64,000 nucleotides of DNA from Pontibacter lucknowensis (GCF_900156415.1 NZ_FTNM01000006.1:310001-374000); one strand, 5' to 3'. Positions 27,137 through 36,892 are shown, counted from the stretch's first letter. Program-made: numbers and translations. The notes: a model not told the origin generated them from the sequence alone.

Positions 27137-28507
27137 ATGAAGGCATACTTTCTACTCCTGTTTTTGATTGTCAGCTTATACCCGACCCTGGCACAGCAGC
27201 CTGTTAACTCCCGCGATCGGGAGGTAGTGTTTCGGGGAGTCAGCCTGATACCGATGGACAAAGAGCGGGTGATCGAAAACCAGACGGTAGTAGTGAAAGA
27301 CGGAAAAATAACTGCCATTGGTAACGCCTCAAAAGTGAAGCATAGTAAAAATGCGCTGATCGTAGACGGCAAAGGAAAATACCTGATGCCAGGATTGGCT
27401 GAGATGCATGCGCACGTCCCCCCCGTAGATGACCTGGAGCCAATGAAAGAAGTGCTTCAATTGTTTACTCTCCATGGCATTACTACCATCCGGGGAATGC
27501 TGGGTCACCCGCGCCACCTGGAGTTGCGCAGCAAGTTGCAGTCCGGTGAACTGATTGGGCCAAGGTTCTATACCTCCGGCCCCTCCCTGAATGGCAACAG
27601 CGTCAAAACGCCGGAAGCCGGTGCTGAGATGGTGCGACAGCAAAAGCAGGCGGGCTATGATTTTCTGAAGCTTCATCCCGGGCTTAACAACGAAACCTTT
27701 GGTGCTATCGCCAGCACAGCAAACCAGATCGGGATGCCTTTTGCCGGCCATGTGTCTTATGATGTAGGTGTCTGGCGTGCCATTGAGGCGGGCTACGCTT
27801 CGATCGACCACATGGATGGTTTTGTGGAGAGTCTCGTGCCGGGCCTGGAGGCTATACCTGAGCAGGAGGCCGGACTCTTTGCCATGTACATTGCAGACCA
27901 GGCAGATACAACACGTATACCTAAACTGATGACTGCCTTGCGCGAGAAGAACATCTGGGTAGTGCCCACACAGGCCCTCGCCGAACGCTGGATGTCACCA
28001 GCAGAGTCGCCTGAAACCTTGGGCAACAAGCCTGAAATGAAGTATATGAATCCTAAAACAGTACAGAACTGGGTGGCTACGAAACAGAAGCTGATGGCAG
28101 ACCCACGCTACGATGCAGAAGCGATTAACAGGTATGTGGACCTCCGCCGGAAACTGATCAAAGCCTGCAACGACAACCAGGTGGGCCTGCTGCTTGGCTG
28201 TGATGCACCGCAGGTATTTAACGTGCCCGGCATCTCTACGCACCAGGAACTCGAATACCTGGTAGCCGCAGGGCTCAGCCCATACGAAGCGCTTCGTACG
28301 GGCACGGTCAATGTCGGCAGGTATTTCGACCGTGACGATATAGGCGTGCTGAAAGTAGGAGCCACTGCAGATATGCTTCTCCTCCATGGCAACCCGCTCA
28401 ACGATATCTCCCAAACCCAACGTATAGCAGGTATAGTGATTGGCCATACCTATCTACCCGAGACCTATATAAAGCAGGAACTGAAGAAGATGGAAAAGAC
28501 AAGGTGA
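27137..28507 (+). CDS. Exported amidohydrolase-family protein (imidazolonepropionase-like)
   Basis: 456 residues. Signal peptide 1-20 (MKAYFLLLFLIVSLYPTLAQ). The amidohydrolase superfamily pattern is visible: beta-sandwich start (VVKDGKITAIGNASKV), metal-binding HxH in MPGLAEMHAHVPPV, further histidines in FAGHVSY and SIDHMDGF, the late catalytic Asp in LLGCDAPQVF, and a C-terminal ADMLLLHGNPLNDI. Periplasmic hydrolase of a cyclic amide, peptide or similar bond; substrate not assignable. Its own promoter region is AT-rich (27060-27130). No clear terminator follows. Confidence 0.85.
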   Translation: MKAYFLLLFLIVSLYPTLAQQPVNSRDREVVFRGVSLIPMDKERVIENQTVVVKDGKITAIGNASKVKHSKNALIVDGKGKYLMPGLAEMHAHVPPVDDLEPMKEVLQLFTLHGITTIRGMLGHPRHLELRSKLQSGELIGPRFYTSGPSLNGNSVKTPEAGAEMVRQQKQAGYDFLKLHPGLNNETFGAIASTANQIGMPFAGHVSYDVGVWRAIEAGYASIDHMDGFVESLVPGLEAIPEQEAGLFAMYIADQADTTRIPKLMTALREKNIWVVPTQALAERWMSPAESPETLGNKPEMKYMNPKTVQNWVATKQKLMADPRYDAEAINRYVDLRRKLIKACNDNQVGLLLGCDAPQVFNVPGISTHQELEYLVAAGLSPYEALRTGTVNVGRYFDRDDIGVLKVGATADMLLLHGNPLNDISQTQRIAGIVIGHTYLPETYIKQELKKMEKTR

Positions 28508-28587
28508 ACAAGCGGATGTAACCAAACACCATTTGGCTTGTTAGCAATCCGACACTGAAAAAATATGATCATCCAAAAGCTAAGACT

Positions 28588-29361
28588 ATGAAATTAAAAT
28601 TGACTTTGCTACTGACAGGTATGCTACTGTATGTGGCAGCACATGCCCAGCAAGCAGAAACAACAGACCAGATCGAAACCGAGAAAGGTCCGCTTACCAT
28701 CCAGCCCATTTTGCATGGCACACTGGCTTTCACCTGGGATGGCAAAACGATCTATGTCGATCCTTACGGAGGAGCAGAAGTATTCCAAGGTATAGCCGCC
28801 CCTGACCTGATCCTGATCACCGACATCCACGGCGACCACCTCGATCTGAAAACCTTAGAGGCTATCAATACCGACAAAGCGACCTTTGTAGTGCCGCAGG
28901 CGGTGGCCGACAAATTACCTGAAAACTTTAAAAAGCGTTCTGTTGTGCTGGGTAACAATGAACACATACAGCAACTCGGTATTGCCATTGCAGCTCTCCC
29001 CATGTATAACCTTCCCGAAACTGAGGACTCCCGCCACACCAAAGGCCGGGGCAATGGCTATGTGCTGGAGTTTGCAGACAAGACCGTATACCTGTCAGGT
29101 GACACCGAAGACATACCGGAGATGCGTGCCCTGCGCAACATCGATGTGGCATTTGTCTGCATGAACCTGCCTTATACCATGGATATCGACCAGGCTGCCT
29201 CTGCTGTGCTCGAGTTCAAACCTGCTATCGTATACCCTTACCACTACCGGGGTCAGGATGGCCTGAGCGATGTTGAGGCATTCAAAAGAAAGGTAAACGA
29301 AGGTAACCGGGATATAGACGTGCGCCTGCGCAACTGGTACCCGGAAACAGATAAAAAGTAA
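28588..29361 (+). CDS. Exported metallo-beta-lactamase-fold hydrolase (UlaG-like)
   Basis: 257 residues. Signal peptide 1-20 (MKLKLTLLLTGMLLYVAAHAQ). MBL fold of the UlaG-like subgroup: FTWDGKTIYVDPYGG, LILITDIHGDHLDL (the HxDH metal motif), VYLSGDTEDIPEM (metal-bridging Asp) and VYPYHYRGQDG (last metal histidine). Expected to be a periplasmic metal-dependent hydrolase. It follows the amidohydrolase by 80 bases, and the two may act on the same class of compound, but this is only proximity. Confidence 0.85.
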   Translation: MKLKLTLLLTGMLLYVAAHAQQAETTDQIETEKGPLTIQPILHGTLAFTWDGKTIYVDPYGGAEVFQGIAAPDLILITDIHGDHLDLKTLEAINTDKATFVVPQAVADKLPENFKKRSVVLGNNEHIQQLGIAIAALPMYNLPETEDSRHTKGRGNGYVLEFADKTVYLSGDTEDIPEMRALRNIDVAFVCMNLPYTMDIDQAASAVLEFKPAIVYPYHYRGQDGLSDVEAFKRKVNEGNRDIDVRLRNWYPETDKK

Positions 29362-29381
29362 AAAAACGACTCTCCCACTAC

Positions 29382-29744
29382 ATGCACGAATCCAGGCTGT
29401 ACATTGAATATGTTGCCCGTGTTATAGAAGCCATTGGCGTCCTGATCATTGCGAGCGGGGCAGCCATTGCGCTCTTTCGCTTCATTTTTCCGCTGCGGCA
29501 CAACTCCCGCCGTTCTTACAAAGTGCTGCGCCACGAACTCGGCAAAGCCATCCTGCTGGGGCTTGAAATACTGGTGGCCGCCGATATCATCGCCACTGTA
29601 GTCACGGAGCCCTCCATGGATCGGGTGGTCACGCTTGGCCTGATTGTGCTGATCAGGACATTCCTGAGCCTCTCCCTGCAGGTAGAACTCGAGGGTCGTT
29701 TTCCCTGGCAGCCCAGAAGACCTGAGGCAGAACACCCGCTTTAG
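29382..29744 (+). CDS. DUF1622 small membrane protein
   Basis: 120 residues with three hydrophobic segments (VIEAIGVLIIASGAAIALFRFIF; ILLGLEILVAADIIATVV; VVTLGLIVLIRTFLSLSL). The pattern LGLEILVAADIIxTV and LGxIVLIRTFLSxSLxxELEGRFPW is that of DUF1622, a small inner-membrane family of unknown function. Begins 20 bases after the metallo-hydrolase gene, so probably co-transcribed. Confidence 0.85.
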   Translation: MHESRLYIEYVARVIEAIGVLIIASGAAIALFRFIFPLRHNSRRSYKVLRHELGKAILLGLEILVAADIIATVVTEPSMDRVVTLGLIVLIRTFLSLSLQVELEGRFPWQPRRPEAEHPL

Positions 29745-29848
29745 CATTCTGCCGCCAAACTACGTATAAAAGCATACTCCCCGGATCATGGCTCACGCGC
29801 CATGCCATACCTGCTGTTATACCTGTATCGGTTCTCTCATCGCTGTGC

Positions 29849-31969
29849 ATGCGCACAAAAGTCCCATCTCCCAAACAAACAGTCGTGCTGCTGGCAGGCG
29901 TCTTGTTAGTCCTGTATATCATCTTCCGACACTTTACAAGCTTTGACCGCCTGCGTGGTCACTATACGATAGGAGTAATTCTCAACACGATCGAACTCAC
30001 GCCCGGTGATATGGATGTTGTCAAACTGATCATCAGCAAAAAACTGGAGCAAATAAACAGACAGGGAGGCGTGCAGGGTCGGGAATTGCGCGTAAAGTAC
30101 CTGGATGACGAAGGTAGTTCTGAAAAAGCCCGTGAAATAGTGCGGGAAACGATGGACGACAAGCGCCTGATCGGCTATGTGGGCTGCTGGAGTTCTACCC
30201 GCTCCAAAGCTATATCCGAGTTGGTGGGGCCAGCCCGTATACCTTTTGTCGGTGGCTATGCCCTTACACCTCTCTTCACCGCCTACCCTACCATGTACAC
30301 AGCCGAGCGCAGCATCGTGGACCTAGCCACAGTTTTCAATGAATTGCTTGCAGCTTACCGCCGTCCGGCTTTTGTGGGTAAGGCAGAGGACCTGTACTCG
30401 ATTGCCATTTTCAGAAAAATGCAGGAAACAGCGGACCTAAGTCCAGAGATGAAGCTTGTTCATGAAAAGTGGTTTGCGGGAGAACACCGCTATACCCCTG
30501 CCGACATCGATTCCCTTAGCCAGGCGCTGCTTTCCAATGAGGCTGACTTTCTGGTGCTATCTTTTGAGAGTGGCATCACCTCATATCTTGTCCGTGAGCT
30601 CCGGAAGGCCGGCCTGACCATGCCCATCTACACAGCCCTGGGCGACCTGGGCTTTGTAGCGTCACAGGCTGACGGACAGGAAGCCGGCGAGTTGTACGAC
30701 TTGAACGTGGTAGGTATACCGGGCACTTTCAACCTGCGGCTACAGGAGCAGGTACCGGCTTTTAAGAAGGAGATCAGGTATGGTCAAACACTGGAGCTAC
30801 AGTTGAGCTTCGGCGCTCGCCTTGCGGATAGTATAGGTATACTGGCGGAGGCGGCACGGTCTTCAGGTACGGCAGACAGTGCCGACCTGCCCATCAGAGA
30901 ACGTATTAACCAGGGCATGCAGCAGTATATTGGGGCAGGCCGCATTTACAGGGGCTGGTTCAACGACTGGTACTTTACTCCTGAAAGAGCCATCGCTGGG
31001 GATGTACTGCTTGCCTGGAAACCGCCTAACACGTCGCAGCATATACTGGCCCCTCGACAGTACATGCACCTGGATGATACCCTGCGTAACGTGCCAGTGC
31101 TCTATACCCACATGGACCTGGTACAGATTAACAGGGTAAGCGATACGGATGGAAGCTTTTATGCTACTTTTTACCTGGAGGTGACATCGGCAGGGCGCTT
31201 CATGGTAGAGCAACTCGATTTTACGAATGCCGCCCGCAGTGAAATCAGTCATAATTACCTGCTGGATATCAAACTGGTGCGACAGCGCCAACTTGAGGGC
31301 GTCACCCCCCTGTATAACTACCTCTACAAAATTTCCGGCAAGTTCATCTTTGAGCCTGACCTGCGCCAATACCCCTTTGACACCCAGCGTTTTCCTATTT
31401 CATTTCAGCCAGCAAGTGCTTTGAGGCCTTTTCTGGTGCAACCCTCCCACCCTGCCTCCCGCGATACGGTGTTTGAGGTGAAAGGCTGGAACTACAACAG
31501 TCACTATGTTGGCTTCGATCACGACATCATCAGTTCAGTGAACACCTTTGAGTCCTCGCGCCATACTATTCCGTTCTATAAGTTCAACTATACCTTTGTG
31601 CTTGCCAGGGCGCGCATCGACTTCTTTCTGAAAGTGTTTACCCCGCTCCTCGTTATCCTGACGATCACCTATTTTTCGGTTTTCATCCCGCTGCACCGCT
31701 TCGAAACACAGGAGGCTATACAGGTCACGTCGCTGCTCGCATCCATAGCGCTCTACTTCTCGGCTTACAAACCTGAGATGGAGTACGCTACTGTATCAGA
31801 CAAAATCTTTATCTTCACTTATGTGATGATCACCTCCCTCATCGGCACTTCCATTTTGCAGTTTGTTAAGCGCAAGAAATATAACACTGAAAGCCGCCTG
31901 GCACGCGTTTACCAGCATTATATCTTTCCGGCCATCGTGCTGGTGTTTACCCTGGCGGTAGTGTGGTAG
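29849..31969 (+). CDS. Fusion of a periplasmic ligand-binding domain with a pentameric ligand-gated ion channel (Cys-loop/pro-loop type)
   Basis: 706 residues. N-terminal anchor about 11-27 (TVVLLAGVLLVLYIIFRHF). Residues about 38-395 look like a type 1 periplasmic binding protein (ABC branched-chain amino acid receptor / ANF-receptor fold): YTIGVILNTIELTPGDM, INRQGGVQGRELRVKYLDDEGSSEKA, LIGYVGCWSSTRSKAISEL, IPFVGGYALTPLF and the second-lobe block DFLVLSFESGITSYLVRELRKAGL. Residues about 405-590 look like a pLGIC extracellular beta-sandwich with the pro-loop stretch at 501-519 (FEPDLRQYPFDTQRF). Four membrane segments follow at about 591-614 (with Pro599), 621-641, 651-671 and 690-706, the count and spacing of M1-M4. 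Bacterial pLGICs with extra N-terminal domains have been reported, so the class is known, but this arrangement is rare. Ligand and ion selectivity cannot be read. No terminator seen. Confidence 0.8.
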   Translation: MRTKVPSPKQTVVLLAGVLLVLYIIFRHFTSFDRLRGHYTIGVILNTIELTPGDMDVVKLIISKKLEQINRQGGVQGRELRVKYLDDEGSSEKAREIVRETMDDKRLIGYVGCWSSTRSKAISELVGPARIPFVGGYALTPLFTAYPTMYTAERSIVDLATVFNELLAAYRRPAFVGKAEDLYSIAIFRKMQETADLSPEMKLVHEKWFAGEHRYTPADIDSLSQALLSNEADFLVLSFESGITSYLVRELRKAGLTMPIYTALGDLGFVASQADGQEAGELYDLNVVGIPGTFNLRLQEQVPAFKKEIRYGQTLELQLSFGARLADSIGILAEAARSSGTADSADLPIRERINQGMQQYIGAGRIYRGWFNDWYFTPERAIAGDVLLAWKPPNTSQHILAPRQYMHLDDTLRNVPVLYTHMDLVQINRVSDTDGSFYATFYLEVTSAGRFMVEQLDFTNAARSEISHNYLLDIKLVRQRQLEGVTPLYNYLYKISGKFIFEPDLRQYPFDTQRFPISFQPASALRPFLVQPSHPASRDTVFEVKGWNYNSHYVGFDHDIISSVNTFESSRHTIPFYKFNYTFVLARARIDFFLKVFTPLLVILTITYFSVFIPLHRFETQEAIQVTSLLASIALYFSAYKPEMEYATVSDKIFIFTYVMITSLIGTSILQFVKRKKYNTESRLARVYQHYIFPAIVLVFTLAVVW

Positions 31970-32236
31970 AGCCCCAATCGATTAATTGCCGCTAATAATC
32001 AGAACTTTACCGGAACGGCGAGTGTTAAGCGGGAATGTAAAGGCGGTGCGCCTCCTGAATTTGCAAGATGACACGGCCTATCTTTTTGAGTCAGTTTTGG
32101 CAATAAAAAATAAACTTTTAAAGTTAGTGTAAAAAGGTTTTTGGATTTGGAGCACAAAATCAAGCATTCGACTTTCTCAAAAAAATATTATTTTTATATT
32201 TACCGCAATTCAACTTTTACCATTATTCAAAATAAC

Positions 32237-32920
32237 ATGAAAGCATTCTTTCTTTCCTTATTGATCGTGCTGACCACAGCGGCACAAGCAGTGCAGGCGC
32301 AGGGAACTGCTAAAGATGAGAACAAGTCAGCTACTGCCTTGACAGGACAGTTCAACGATCTTAAGAGCAAGTCCAATTCCTACATGGAGGGCAACAGGGA
32401 GTATAAAGTGGTGAATGTAGGCCTGCTTAACTCATTCTGGCAAAGTGTGCAGTCCACCATCAAGGAAGTGGAGCAGAAGCAGATGAAAGATCTGAACGCC
32501 ACCCGCCAGGACCTGGAAACAGCACAGGCGCGCATCACCGAGCAGGAAAAGGAAATTGAAGCCCTGAAGCTTGACAACGCCCAAAAAGAAGCTGCCGTGC
32601 AGCAGAGCGAAGATGCAGTAAACAACCTGCATGTACTGGGCATTCCCATCCACAAGCAGGTATACGTGGTCATCAACACAGCTATTATTGCCCTGCTACT
32701 GATTGCGCTGGGTGTAGTGTATACGCAGTTCAAGAGCAGCAGAAAGGTGACAGACCAGAAGAAGAAAGAGTTTGACGATATCGACCGTGAGTTTGCAGAC
32801 TTCAAGAAGAATGCCCGTGAGCGTGAGATCAAGATCAAGCGTGAGCTACAGACAGAGATGAACCTTGTTGCAGAACTAAACGAGCAGATTGCCGTGCTAC
32901 AGAAGAAAGTACACGTATAA
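32237..32920 (+). CDS. Signal-peptide coiled-coil protein with one membrane span, function unknown
   Basis: 227 residues from ATG 32237 (MKAFFLSLLIVLTTAAQAVQAQG, a clear signal peptide); an in-frame ATG at 32141 would bury that signal behind 32 residues. A periplasmic coiled coil (about 70-125, KEVEQKQMKDLNATRQDLETAQARI) leads to one membrane span (about 140-162, VYVVINTAIIALLLIALGVVY) and a second, highly charged cytoplasmic coiled coil (QKKKEFDDIDREFADFKKNAREREIKIKREL). Such proteins are sometimes labelled tRNA (guanine-N1)-methyltransferase, but no methyltransferase motif is present. The two coiled coils across a membrane suggest a structural or signalling role. Confidence 0.75.
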   Translation: MKAFFLSLLIVLTTAAQAVQAQGTAKDENKSATALTGQFNDLKSKSNSYMEGNREYKVVNVGLLNSFWQSVQSTIKEVEQKQMKDLNATRQDLETAQARITEQEKEIEALKLDNAQKEAAVQQSEDAVNNLHVLGIPIHKQVYVVINTAIIALLLIALGVVYTQFKSSRKVTDQKKKEFDDIDREFADFKKNAREREIKIKRELQTEMNLVAELNEQIAVLQKKVHV

Positions 32921-32947
32921 GCATCTTTCTATCAAGCCGCTACGCAG

Positions 32948-32986
32948 AACAGGCTGTCCTACTTCAAAGGGCAGCCTGTTTTTTTA
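32948..32986 (+). terminator. Rho-independent terminator after the coiled-coil gene
   Basis: Stem AACAGGCTG(T/C)CC with one G-T pair and a run of seven T. It also lies just after the stop codon of the small minus-strand gene at 32984-33109, so the hairpin sits between two converging genes. Confidence 0.85.
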
Positions 32987-33109
32987 TGGCCAGAAGTGAT
33001 CGTAAAACTTCTTCCTGCGTTTTTTCTTTCTGTCCCTGCCATACATGTAATACACGAAGTAACCAACGGCATAAAGGGCGAGTACCGATGCGATGATGAT
33101 GATCTCCAT
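32984..33109 (-). CDS. Small membrane protein, 41 residues
   Basis: Complete frame ATG (33109) to TAA (32984). It begins MEIIIIASVLALYAVGYFVY, one membrane segment, followed by YMYGRDRKKKRRKKFYDHFWP: a strongly basic tail after the span, which by the positive-inside rule places the C-terminus in the cytoplasm. A purine-rich AGAAGGG lies just upstream of the ATG as a possible ribosome binding site. The clean split into hydrophobic and basic halves is unlikely by chance. No family recognised. It converges with the coiled-coil gene. Confidence 0.6.
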   Translation of the reverse strand: MEIIIIASVLALYAVGYFVYYMYGRDRKKKRRKKFYDHFWP

Positions 33110-33189
33110 GCCCTTCTATACGTAAAACCTGCACAAAAGGCATCCTGCTTTAAACTCCCCCATTTTAAAAGGTTAGTACCCGCTAACAA

Positions 33190-33758
33190 GCGAAGTGTTT
33201 ATAACTCAAACCGATAAGCCAATCCCGGATACCACTCCAGTTTGCAAAGGATCAAAGGAGCATATAACCCGTTGGCACAGCTTGTCAAGTCCAATGTGTC
33301 AGCTGGAAATCTATTTGTAATACTAATGCATATCTCATCGCTGCTATCCTTGAGGTGTAGTAGGTCCTATTTAAAAACTGGTACTATCCCAATTTGGTCT
33401 TTCATACAGCCCCAGTAACACACCTCCTATTTAAGCTGCCAAACTTTATCGGATTAAACTCAAAACTTGCAGCTAGCAGCAAGTTTCCAGTAGCAGCTAT
33501 TCCTATATCTGCGTATTTCACACAGATAAGACAACTTTTTTATAAATTATTCATATAACATACATTAACCATTACTTCTATTCCACTCTACCAGATGACA
33601 CTAAGCCAGAATATAGCAGCAGGTTCACGTCCTACAAGGCAATACCCTGTAGTTCATGAGCGGACTAGCTTCATCATGACTTAGACCACCCGTTATGCTG
33701 GATAACAGACAGATGATGCGCTTTAAATAAATATTATAATGCAATAAATGAGAAACTT
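33190..33758. other. Gene-free spacer before the SusC gene
   Basis: About 570 bases, the probable promoter region of the SusC/SusD operon. I see no coding frame, RNA gene or exact TAnnTTTG promoter. Confidence 0.45.
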
Positions 33759-36700
33759 ATGAAGAACACCTTTACACTCATTTTGTTGATGCTATTTGTG
33801 CTTGGTGCCACAGGTGCCTGGGCACAGCAGCGGCAAGTCAGCGGCCGTGTGACCGCCTCTGACACAGGCCAGGGCATGCCGGGGGTAAGTGTGGCCGTTA
33901 AAGGCACCACCACCGGTGTAGCAACAGACTCCGAAGGCAGTTACCAGATCCAGGTGCCCGACAACAGCGCAGTCCTAGTTTTCCGCTTTCTGGGCTACCA
34001 GACAAGAGAGATTACAGTAGGCAGCCAGTCCACGATCAATGTGACCCTCAACACCGATGCGCAGCAGCTCGGGGAAGTGATGGTGACGGCGCTGGGCATT
34101 ACCCGTGAGACAAAGGCATTGGGCTATGCCGCGCAGTCCGTCCAATCGGAAGAGTTGACACAGCACCGTCAGCCCAACGTACTCAATGCCCTGCAGGGAA
34201 AAGTAGCCGGCGCTACTATTTCGAGCACAGGCGGCGCACCGGGGCAAGGCACCAATATCCAGATCAGGGGCATCAACTCGATTGACGTGGGCCGTAACAA
34301 CCAGCCGCTTTTTGTGATTGATGGGGTGCTGATGGACAACTCCACCTCCACTGTGGGGGCCGGTGCCGAACTCAGGGGCATGAGTAACCGCCTCGCTGAC
34401 ATCAACCCCGATGACATTGAGAGTATCAACGTATTGCGGGGTGGAGCCGCAACAGCGCTGTATGGTTTGCGCGGTGCTAATGGTGTCGTGGTTATTACCA
34501 CCAAGCGGGGTGAGCAGGGCTCGCTACGCGTGAATTTTACCAGCACAGCAGGTATAGAAGAGGTAAACAAATTCCCGGATATGCAGAGTACCTATAGCCA
34601 GGGAACCCGGGGTGTATATGACGCAACAAACTTCTTTCCATCGTGGGGTCCCCGTGTAGAACAAGCCCGTCAGCTAGATCCGACACACCCCGAAAGACTC
34701 TACAACCATTTTGAAGACGCTTACGAGATGGGACACCAGTTCCGCAACTCACTTTCCTTTTCGGGCGGTACCGAGGCCATCACCTTCCTTTCCTCTATCT
34801 CCCACCTTACACATGAGGGAGTGCTGCCATTCACGGACTTCAGCAATACCTCGGCTCGCCTGAACGCCGAAGTAAAGATTAGCGATAAATTTAGAACCGG
34901 CGCCAATTTCAACTATGTGAATTCCGGAGGGGCCCGCTACAACGCCGACCGCTTTAATGAAAGCCTGAGCTACTGGTCGCCCCGATGGGATGTGACGGAT
35001 TACCGGAAGCCGGACGGCACCATGAACTCCTACGGCAACAACAACCCGATATACGGAGCCGCGACCAACCGACTGGAAGATGACGTAAACAGATTCATAG
35101 GTGGCCTGAGCTTTGGCTACACTCCCACCAGTTGGCTTGACCTGACCTACCGCATCGGTTTGGACACCTACAACGATGACCGCACACGAACGGCTCCGGG
35201 CCCCTTGGGTGTGGCGGGGGAGCGTGTGTACGAAGACAACGGACAAGGCTTCGTAGGGGAGTATACCACCAAGTTCCGTGCTATCAACTCCACTTTCCTG
35301 GCATCCGCGAACAGAAGTTTTGGAGAAGACTTTAACGCTACCCTGCGCCTGGGGCACGAGTTGTACGACAGAAGAGTCAAAAGCTTCGGGGTATTCGGCA
35401 ATGAGCTGACGGTGCACGACTGGTTCTTCCTGCCAAACGCACGTCTGCTTACCTCTACTCAGGATTTAAGGGAATACCGCCTGATGGGCTTGTTCGCAGA
35501 GGCCTCTGTCGACTACCGGGACTTCCTTTTCCTGACACTGACCGGCCGCAACGACATCACCTCTACCCTGCGAAAACCGAATAACTCATTCTTCTACCCT
35601 TCTGCAAGCCTGAGCTATGTGTTCTCTGAGCATATGGAGCTGCCTTCTTTCATCAACCAAACTAAGTTGAGGTTGTCGTATGCGCAGATAGGTAAGGATG
35701 CGGAGGAATATGCCACTTCATCCGGTTTCGCTTCCTACACAGGTCTGCCGACAGGAAACACTGGTTTTACACGCGCTGCGCTGCTGGGCAATGTGGATCT
35801 GCGCCCCGAATTTACCGACACTTATGAAGCTGGTCTGGAGATGTCGTTTCTGAACAATCGCCTGGGTTTTGACTTCACTTATTATTACTCACTCAGCAAA
35901 GACCAGATTATCAACATTGCCGTCGCCTCTACAACAGGTTATGTGCGCGCTGCCGTGAACTCCGGTGAAATGCGCAACAAGGGTGTGGAGATCGTTCTGA
36001 ACGCCGTGCCTGTTCAAACGCAGGATTTCACCTGGGACTCCAAACTGATTTTCTCGGCAAACCGCAACAAGATCCTGAGCATACGGGAAGGACTCGAGGA
36101 GATTACATACGCCTCCCAGTTCGGTTATGTAGGTTCCACGGTTACTATGAAATTGATACCCGGTCAGCCATATGGTAATATCTATGGTTCACACTGGCAG
36201 CGCTATTACGGTGGGGCTGAAGAGGATCCGCTGTTTATTGACAAGGACCGGCCAATCGTGATCGGTGAGAATGGCTTTCCGGTACGTGCGCCGCTTACCA
36301 GCCAGAAGATCCTGGGCAATTCCATGCCTGACTGGATTGGTGGTTTTACGAACACCTTTAGTTACAAAGGTCTGAGCCTGACTAGCTTGTTTGATGCCCA
36401 GTGGGGACACGAGAAATACAACCAGATGGGCAACTTCTTCTCTGCGTTTGGTATAGCTGATTATACAGAAGACAGAGAGGATTTCAGGGTTTTTGAAGGT
36501 GTGCTGGCAGACGGAACACCTAACACAAAACAGGTATGGCTCGGACAAGGCGTGGGACCTGACGGCGTAGACTACGGTGACGGTTTTTACCGCCGCTTCC
36601 ACCGCGGCGTTTCCGAAAACTTTGTGGAAGATGCCTCCTGGATCAGGTTACGCTCCCTGACCCTCAGCTACTCCCTGCCAAGCAGGCTCTTCGAAAACAT

Positions 36701-36878
36701 ATTTATCCGAAACAGCTCAGTGGCACTCACCGGCAACAACCTGTGGCTCTGGACCAGATATTCTGGCTTTGACCCTGAGAACAGCTCCACGCCAAGTGGT
36801 AGCAATGTCACTGGTTTTGCCGGTTTCACATACCCGGCCGTGAGAAGCTACCTGATTACGCTGAATATAGGATTCTAA
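33759..36878 (+). CDS. SusC/RagA-family TonB-linked outer membrane protein
   Basis: 1039 residues, the usual SusC length. Signal peptide 1-23 (ends GAWAQ), a carboxypeptidase-regulatory-like domain (about 26-110: VSGRVTASDTGQGMPGVSVAVKGTTTG; VLVFRFLGYQTREI), then the plug (about 120-235: LNALQGKVAGATISSTGGAPGQG, IQIRGINSI, LFVIDGVLMDN, NPDDIESINVLRGGAATALYG, RGANGVVVITTKRG) and a beta-barrel ending in an aromatic-rich strand and Phe (YLITLNIGF). Imports glycans, peptides or other large nutrients across the outer membrane with TonB energy. The SusD partner follows 14 bases downstream. No glycoside hydrolase or regulator sits beside it, so the substrate is not indicated by context. Confidence 0.95.
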   Translation: MKNTFTLILLMLFVLGATGAWAQQRQVSGRVTASDTGQGMPGVSVAVKGTTTGVATDSEGSYQIQVPDNSAVLVFRFLGYQTREITVGSQSTINVTLNTDAQQLGEVMVTALGITRETKALGYAAQSVQSEELTQHRQPNVLNALQGKVAGATISSTGGAPGQGTNIQIRGINSIDVGRNNQPLFVIDGVLMDNSTSTVGAGAELRGMSNRLADINPDDIESINVLRGGAATALYGLRGANGVVVITTKRGEQGSLRVNFTSTAGIEEVNKFPDMQSTYSQGTRGVYDATNFFPSWGPRVEQARQLDPTHPERLYNHFEDAYEMGHQFRNSLSFSGGTEAITFLSSISHLTHEGVLPFTDFSNTSARLNAEVKISDKFRTGANFNYVNSGGARYNADRFNESLSYWSPRWDVTDYRKPDGTMNSYGNNNPIYGAATNRLEDDVNRFIGGLSFGYTPTSWLDLTYRIGLDTYNDDRTRTAPGPLGVAGERVYEDNGQGFVGEYTTKFRAINSTFLASANRSFGEDFNATLRLGHELYDRRVKSFGVFGNELTVHDWFFLPNARLLTSTQDLREYRLMGLFAEASVDYRDFLFLTLTGRNDITSTLRKPNNSFFYPSASLSYVFSEHMELPSFINQTKLRLSYAQIGKDAEEYATSSGFASYTGLPTGNTGFTRAALLGNVDLRPEFTDTYEAGLEMSFLNNRLGFDFTYYYSLSKDQIINIAVASTTGYVRAAVNSGEMRNKGVEIVLNAVPVQTQDFTWDSKLIFSANRNKILSIREGLEEITYASQFGYVGSTVTMKLIPGQPYGNIYGSHWQRYYGGAEEDPLFIDKDRPIVIGENGFPVRAPLTSQKILGNSMPDWIGGFTNTFSYKGLSLTSLFDAQWGHEKYNQMGNFFSAFGIADYTEDREDFRVFEGVLADGTPNTKQVWLGQGVGPDGVDYGDGFYRRFHRGVSENFVEDASWIRLRSLTLSYSLPSRLFENIFIRNSSVALTGNNLWLWTRYSGFDPENSSTPSGSNVTGFAGFTYPAVRSYLITLNIGF

Positions 36879-36892
36879 AAAGAGGAACGAAC

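Noticed and set aside
32237..32920. A tRNA (guanine-N1)-methyltransferase label for the coiled-coil protein
   Set aside because: Signal peptide, membrane span and coiled coils are seen, but no SPOUT or methyltransferase motif. The name is a propagated label for proteins of this type.
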